Shown: piece by piece, positions 60,950 to 64,000 of the stretch
Numbering within the stretch: position 1 is the first letter of the stretch
Layout of the letters: the number at the start of each line of letters is the position of its first letter
Assembly (NCBI GenBank): GCA_037138755.1
Contig: JBAXHT010000001.1
Coordinates: forward strand, 653,805 to 717,804
DNA: 64,000 nucleotides
From: Armatimonadota bacterium
GTDB taxonomy: Bacteria; Armatimonadota; Fimbriimonadia; Fimbriimonadales; Fimbriimonadaceae
Direction: 5' to 3'
Made by a program: the position numbers and the translations under genes
The notes under the pieces: model-generated
The model's database searches: none
What the model was told of the DNA's origin: nothing
The model's input: only the letters and a program-made list of their open reading frames with translations

Positions 60950-62983
60950 CTAAGCCGAGGATACGACTTGCAAGTTGGCCATCGCCCGGTCGTGGTTAGG
61001 TTCAATGGTCAAAGCCTGGCGATAACAACCCTCGGCACCTTGATCCAGATTCATTTGCGCCATGGCGTTTCCAAGGACAAACCAGCCGTCGGCAAAATCT
61101 GGACGAAGCTGAAGTCCCACATGGTACATCTCGGCGGCTTGTGGATAGTAGCCAAGTTTATAGAGTAGGTCGCCGCAGCTGAATTGGATGTTCGAGTCCA
61201 AAGGCGCCAGAGCCATCGCTCTGCGGAAGCACCCGAGGGCGTCATCCAAGCGACCCGCCGAAGAAAGCGCATCGGCCCATTTCATCAAGAGGTTTGCATC
61301 CAGCGGCTGATACTTCTCAAGCATTTGGAAAGGCGTCAACGGGTCCCCGAGCTTGATCATCGCGAATGCCCAGGACTCCCAAGTGCCTAGGTCTGCCGGG
61401 TTGGCATCCCAGGCGGCCTTGTAATGTTGACTCGCGGTCGAAAAATCGTTTCGAGCAGCGGCGACCGTCCCTAGCCCGCGCTCAGCGGCCCAGCGAGTCG
61501 CGGCGTTGCTCAGGGCCATCCGGTAGGTCAGCTCGGCTTCTTCAAACCTTTCGAGCCTGACAAGCGCGTCTCCGCGTCCGAGTAACGCTGGCGGATAACC
61601 AGGTTGCCGCGATAAAGTTTCGTCGTACCACTTCAGCGCTTCGGACCAGTTTTCTTGAGCGCCGAAGATCATGGCCTTGTGGCCATAGCGCCGAAAATCG
61701 GCGATGGCTTTATCGCCGACAAAGTTCTCGGGCCATTCGTGGGCGAGGCAGCGGTCAACTGCGGCATGAGCTTCTTCGTAGCGACCCAAGTTAAAAAGGG
61801 CGATCGACCACAGATACTCGTTGACGATTCCGCTGTAGGCCGTTCCTGCACACAGTTCGCATACTTTGACGGCTTCTTCAGATCGGCCGTCCATATCGAG
61901 AGCAGTGGCCCAAATTTGGAAGGCGGAACAGCCGTAATCGGCACCAGAGGCGGCGATGTTTCGGACGCATTTTTCGGCGGTCTCGGCGGCTTGCTGGTAG
62001 GTTTTTGCCACGAACTGGGTGTTCGCTAGGTTAAAAAGCTGAAAAGGATCGTTGGGATTGCCTGCAACCGCCTTCTCTAGCATCTCAAGGGTTCGGTTAA
62101 CCTTGTCTTTCGATTTCACTAATTCCTCGCGGTACCCATCATGATGGATTTTTGCCGCTGGAAGCGGAGTCCAAGGTAGCCCAAGTGCAATCAAAGAAGG
62201 TGTGATCTGCTCATGGATTGGCTCGGAAAACTGAACGCCGGGAATCCGTCGGAATAGACGGGTCGGAGAGTGAACGAACTCAGTAATCGTCCCCGACTCG
62301 TCGAGGTAGTTCACGATTTCAATGCTGAATCCGCCGATGTGCGGCCGACAGACCGCCTTCTGAAACTCTTCAAAACACGAAGGATCAAGTTGCTCGTCGG
62401 CGTCGATCCAAAGTGCCCATTCCCCGCTGGCTAACGAAAGTGCGTGGTTACGGGCGGCAGAAAAATCTTTGATCCATTCGAAGTAGCCTTCGATTGCGCC
62501 AAATCGCCGGGCGATTTCCATCGTACGGTCGGTGGAGCCAGTGTCCACAACAACGATTTCATCGACGATCCCTTGAAGTGAGGCGAGACACTTCTCCAAA
62601 ACCGCCTCTTCATTTTTGACGATCAGGCAAGCAGAAATTCGAGCGCCGATGCCGGGTTCAGGAGTGTACGGATGAGCGTTTAGCCAACCATCTGCCGAAA
62701 CGTCGGCACGGGAACGTCGTTGTGCCACCAGTTGGCGGCAATAGTAGTAACGCGACAGAAACAGTTCAAGATCATGGTGTCGTGGGGCGCCGATCGTCTC
62801 GGCAAACCTCTGCGACGCAGCCTCTTCATTGCCGAAAAAGGATTCTACAAAGAGGTACTCGCATAGCAAATCGGGATTTGTTGGCTCCTTTTCAAGAGCC
62901 AAAGCCAGTTGCTCACGCGCCGCCAGAAAATGGTGCTTCTGCAGGCTTTCTCGGGCTTGTTGGGCAACTGGATGGGGCTTCAT
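60950..62983 (-). CDS. glycosyltransferase family 2 with TPR repeats
   Basis: 677 residues. A TPR-like N-terminus (about 1-95) leads to a GT2 domain at about 110-290 with ISACLIVKNEEAVLEKCLASL, EIVVVDTGSTDRTMEIARRF and the metal-binding DAD in WALWIDADEQL. The rest is a long run of TPR units (WSEALKWYDETLSRQPGYPPALLGRGDALVRL and similar). This SunS/TPR-GT2 type often modifies proteins or envelope glycans; the acceptor is unknown. It overlaps the MerR gene by 4 bases. Confidence 0.88.
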   Translation of the reverse strand: MKPHPVAQQARESLQKHHFLAAREQLALALEKEPTNPDLLCEYLFVESFFGNEEAASQRFAETIGAPRHHDLELFLSRYYYCRQLVAQRRSRADVSADGWLNAHPYTPEPGIGARISACLIVKNEEAVLEKCLASLQGIVDEIVVVDTGSTDRTMEIARRFGAIEGYFEWIKDFSAARNHALSLASGEWALWIDADEQLDPSCFEEFQKAVCRPHIGGFSIEIVNYLDESGTITEFVHSPTRLFRRIPGVQFSEPIHEQITPSLIALGLPWTPLPAAKIHHDGYREELVKSKDKVNRTLEMLEKAVAGNPNDPFQLFNLANTQFVAKTYQQAAETAEKCVRNIAASGADYGCSAFQIWATALDMDGRSEEAVKVCELCAGTAYSGIVNEYLWSIALFNLGRYEEAHAAVDRCLAHEWPENFVGDKAIADFRRYGHKAMIFGAQENWSEALKWYDETLSRQPGYPPALLGRGDALVRLERFEEAELTYRMALSNAATRWAAERGLGTVAAARNDFSTASQHYKAAWDANPADLGTWESWAFAMIKLGDPLTPFQMLEKYQPLDANLLMKWADALSSAGRLDDALGCFRRAMALAPLDSNIQFSCGDLLYKLGYYPQAAEMYHVGLQLRPDFADGWFVLGNAMAQMNLDQGAEGCYRQALTIEPNHDRAMANLQVVSSA

Positions 62984-63246
62984 GCGGCTCGTTCGCTTCG
63001 TTGTCTCGCAAGGAACTTGCGAGCACCAGCGATGCTGAACATTTCGTCTCGGACGAGCCGTTTGATCGTGAAGACGGTTTGAATGTCCTCTGGTCGGTAG
63101 CGTCGCTGACCGCCGTCGGTTCGCACTGGCTCAAGAAACTCCTCGAACTCACGCTCCCAGTACCTCAGCGTGTGGATTTCCACCGCTGTGATCTTGCTGG
63201 CAACGCTAATGCTTACCAATCCTTCTGACTTTCGCCTTTCACTCAT
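62980..63246 (-). CDS. small MerR family regulator
   Basis: 88 residues, essentially only the MerR DNA-binding domain: ISVASKITAVEIHTLRYWEREFEEFLEPVRTDGGQRRYRPEDIQTVFTIKRL. It lacks the long dimerisation helix and effector domain, as in small MerR-like HTH proteins. It is coupled to the glycosyltransferase gene downstream. AAGG lies 8 bases before the ATG. Effector unknown. Confidence 0.85.
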   Translation of the reverse strand: MSERRKSEGLVSISVASKITAVEIHTLRYWEREFEEFLEPVRTDGGQRRYRPEDIQTVFTIKRLVRDEMFSIAGARKFLARQRSERAA

Positions 63247-63323
63247 CGTTTGCCCTTACTCAGGTTGAATTGAAGCGTTATCCGCCTCACACGATGATGT
63301 ATTGGTAGGTTGCTGGCAAATAT

Positions 63324-63399
63324 GCAGGGGAGATGGGAAGTTTTCACTGGGATCGCGGGCGTCTCGCCTGCAAAAGCCTCGTAGTCTTTCGCTGATCCC
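63324..63399 (+). other. possible alternating RNA/DNA structure upstream of the M14 gene
   Basis: GCAGG-g-GAGA (63324-63333) can pair with TCTC-g-CCTGC (63362-63371). The same right arm can instead pair with GCGGGCG (63355-63361) as CGCCTGC, and GGGATC (63349-63354) can close on GATCCC (63394-63399). The foldings exclude one another. No known riboswitch family was matched. Confidence 0.35.
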
Positions 63400-63431
63400 G
63401 ACCGAGCCGAAATGTTGGTACCGCAGTGGGA

Positions 63432-63437
63432 TAGACT
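63432..63437 (+). promoter_or_regulatory. -10 element of the M14 carboxypeptidase gene, leaderless
   Basis: TAGACT ends 6 bases before ATG 63444. No good -35 at 16-18 bp. Confidence 0.45.
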
Positions 63438-63443
63438 AGCAAA

Positions 63444-64000
63444 ATGTTCTCGGCCGCCCTCGCCACCGTCTTGCTAAGCCGCCTCCAAGCCGACGCAAAT
63501 ATGCACATGAACGGACCGTTCAACAGCGGAGTCCCGACTCCCGAATCGGTGCTGGGCTACAAGATCGGATCGCGAATCACGACCTACCGTGAGCAAGAAA
63601 GGGTCTACGACGCCATCGCCGCCAAGGCGGGTGGAAAAGTGCAGCGGATCGACTACGGCACTTCCAACCAAAACTTTCCTTTGAGGGTGTATGCCATCTC
63701 CTCACCCAAAAACATCGCGCGGTGGGAGCAGATTCAGAAGGCAATGGAGAAGGCGGGCAGCACCGGCACTGAGCCGCCGAAGGATACTCCAGCCATTGTC
63801 TGGATCAACCAGACGATCCATGGCAATGAACCTGCCTCGTTCGAGTCGGGCATGGAGTTGTTCTACAACCTGGTCGCAGGCAAAGGCGAATTTGCTAAGT
63901 CCCTCGATAACACCGTCGTCATCCTTAACCCCGTTTACAATCCTGACGGTCACGAGCGATTCGCGGTCGGCTATAACTCCTACGCCCGAGGGAACTACCA
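63444..64000 (+). CDS. M14 family zinc carboxypeptidase, 3' end outside window
   Basis: At least 185 residues, open to the window end with no stop. The N-terminal 17 residues are hydrophobic (FSAALATVLLSRLQA), a likely signal peptide. The zinc motif His-x-x-Glu is in TIHGNEPASFESGMEL near residue 130. Just beyond it, NPVYNPDGHERF carries the conserved Asn-Pro-Asp-Gly block of M14 peptidases. The catalytic Glu and the third zinc ligand lie beyond the window edge. It probably trims C-terminal residues from peptides outside the cytoplasm. Confidence 0.85.
   Translation, partial: MFSAALATVLLSRLQADANMHMNGPFNSGVPTPESVLGYKIGSRITTYREQERVYDAIAAKAGGKVQRIDYGTSNQNFPLRVYAISSPKNIARWEQIQKAMEKAGSTGTEPPKDTPAIVWINQTIHGNEPASFESGMELFYNLVAGKGEFAKSLDNTVVILNPVYNPDGHERFAVGYNSYARGNY

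Noticed and set aside
63360-63420. Cyclic di-GMP riboswitch before the M14 gene
   Set aside because: A short CAAAAGCC stretch recalls part of the GEMM motif, but the conserved first half and the tetraloop/receptor arrangement are missing.
1-64000. CRISPR arrays, tRNA or rRNA genes, insertion sequences
   Set aside because: No regularly spaced repeats, no cloverleaf with a conserved T-arm, no rRNA motifs and no transposase-like protein were seen.

Overview
The window is about 64 kb of moderate-GC bacterial chromosome and is densely coded. It looks like an Armatimonadota genome of the Fimbriimonas type. This is an inference from the combination of prepilin-like proteins with an H-X9-DG tail, a DUF1501/DUF1800 pair, a PEP-CTERM protein, many secreted hydrolases and several glycosidase families. 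No rRNA, tRNA, CRISPR array, transposase or phage gene was recognised.

Layout. 1-2.6 kb: a possible gene fragment at the left edge and an MFS transporter fused to HEAT repeats. 2.6-7.3 kb: a DUF1460 amidase-like protein with an AraC regulator, then a PhyH-type dioxygenase, a tryptophanase-like lyase and a PEP-CTERM protein. 7.2-10.6 kb (minus strand): GntR/LacI-type regulator, prepilin-like protein, small lipoprotein and GH76-like hydrolase. 10.7-16.0 kb: DUF6717-like and VOC proteins, an RbsABC-type sugar importer (minus strand), FtsY and a HIT protein. 16.0-22.7 kb: M28 peptidase, zinc-ribbon membrane protein, large DUF2339 membrane protein, then an ArsR regulator with four SRPBCC/AHSA1 proteins. 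22.7-30.7 kb: a xylan-side-chain/uronate regulon with GH52 beta-xylosidase and UxuA on the minus strand and UxaC, SDR, KdgK, Eda and LacI on the plus strand. 30.7-35.3 kb: secreted protein of unknown role, Tat-exported GH116 hydrolase and VanZ-like protein. 35.4-39.9 kb: a rearranged patch with broken pdhA 5' copies, a pilin-like gene and two paralogous membrane proteins, then intact E1 alpha/beta dehydrogenase genes and an SDR. 39.9-43.4 kb: secreted small protein, VOC protein, a binding protein without signal peptide and a Gfo/Idh/MocA oxidoreductase. 43.4-47.1 kb: two ABC-2 ATPase/permease pairs. 47.1-55.6 kb: M42 peptidase, aldo/keto reductase, DUF1501, DUF1800, small membrane proteins, AAA ATPase (DUF4143) and alpha/beta hydrolase. 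55.6-59.5 kb: two amidohydrolase-family proteins. 59.6-60.9 kb: a Panacea-domain protein overlapping a membrane-protein gene, a candidate toxin-antitoxin pair. 60.9-64 kb: GT2/TPR protein, MerR regulator and the start of an M14 carboxypeptidase running off the window.

Two themes cut across the window. First, many genes that begin a transcription unit have a -10-like hexamer (TANNNT or close) ending only 5-8 bases before the start codon, twice with a recognisable -35 at 17 bp, which implies leaderless mRNAs. Several downstream genes in operons keep purine-rich Shine-Dalgarno sites. Second, convergent neighbours repeatedly overlap at their 3' ends. The clearest metabolic unit is the uronate regulon: glucuronate -> fructuronate (UxaC) -> mannonate (SDR) -> 2-keto-3-deoxygluconate (UxuA) -> KDPG (KdgK) -> pyruvate plus glyceraldehyde-3-phosphate (Eda), linked to xylose release by GH52.
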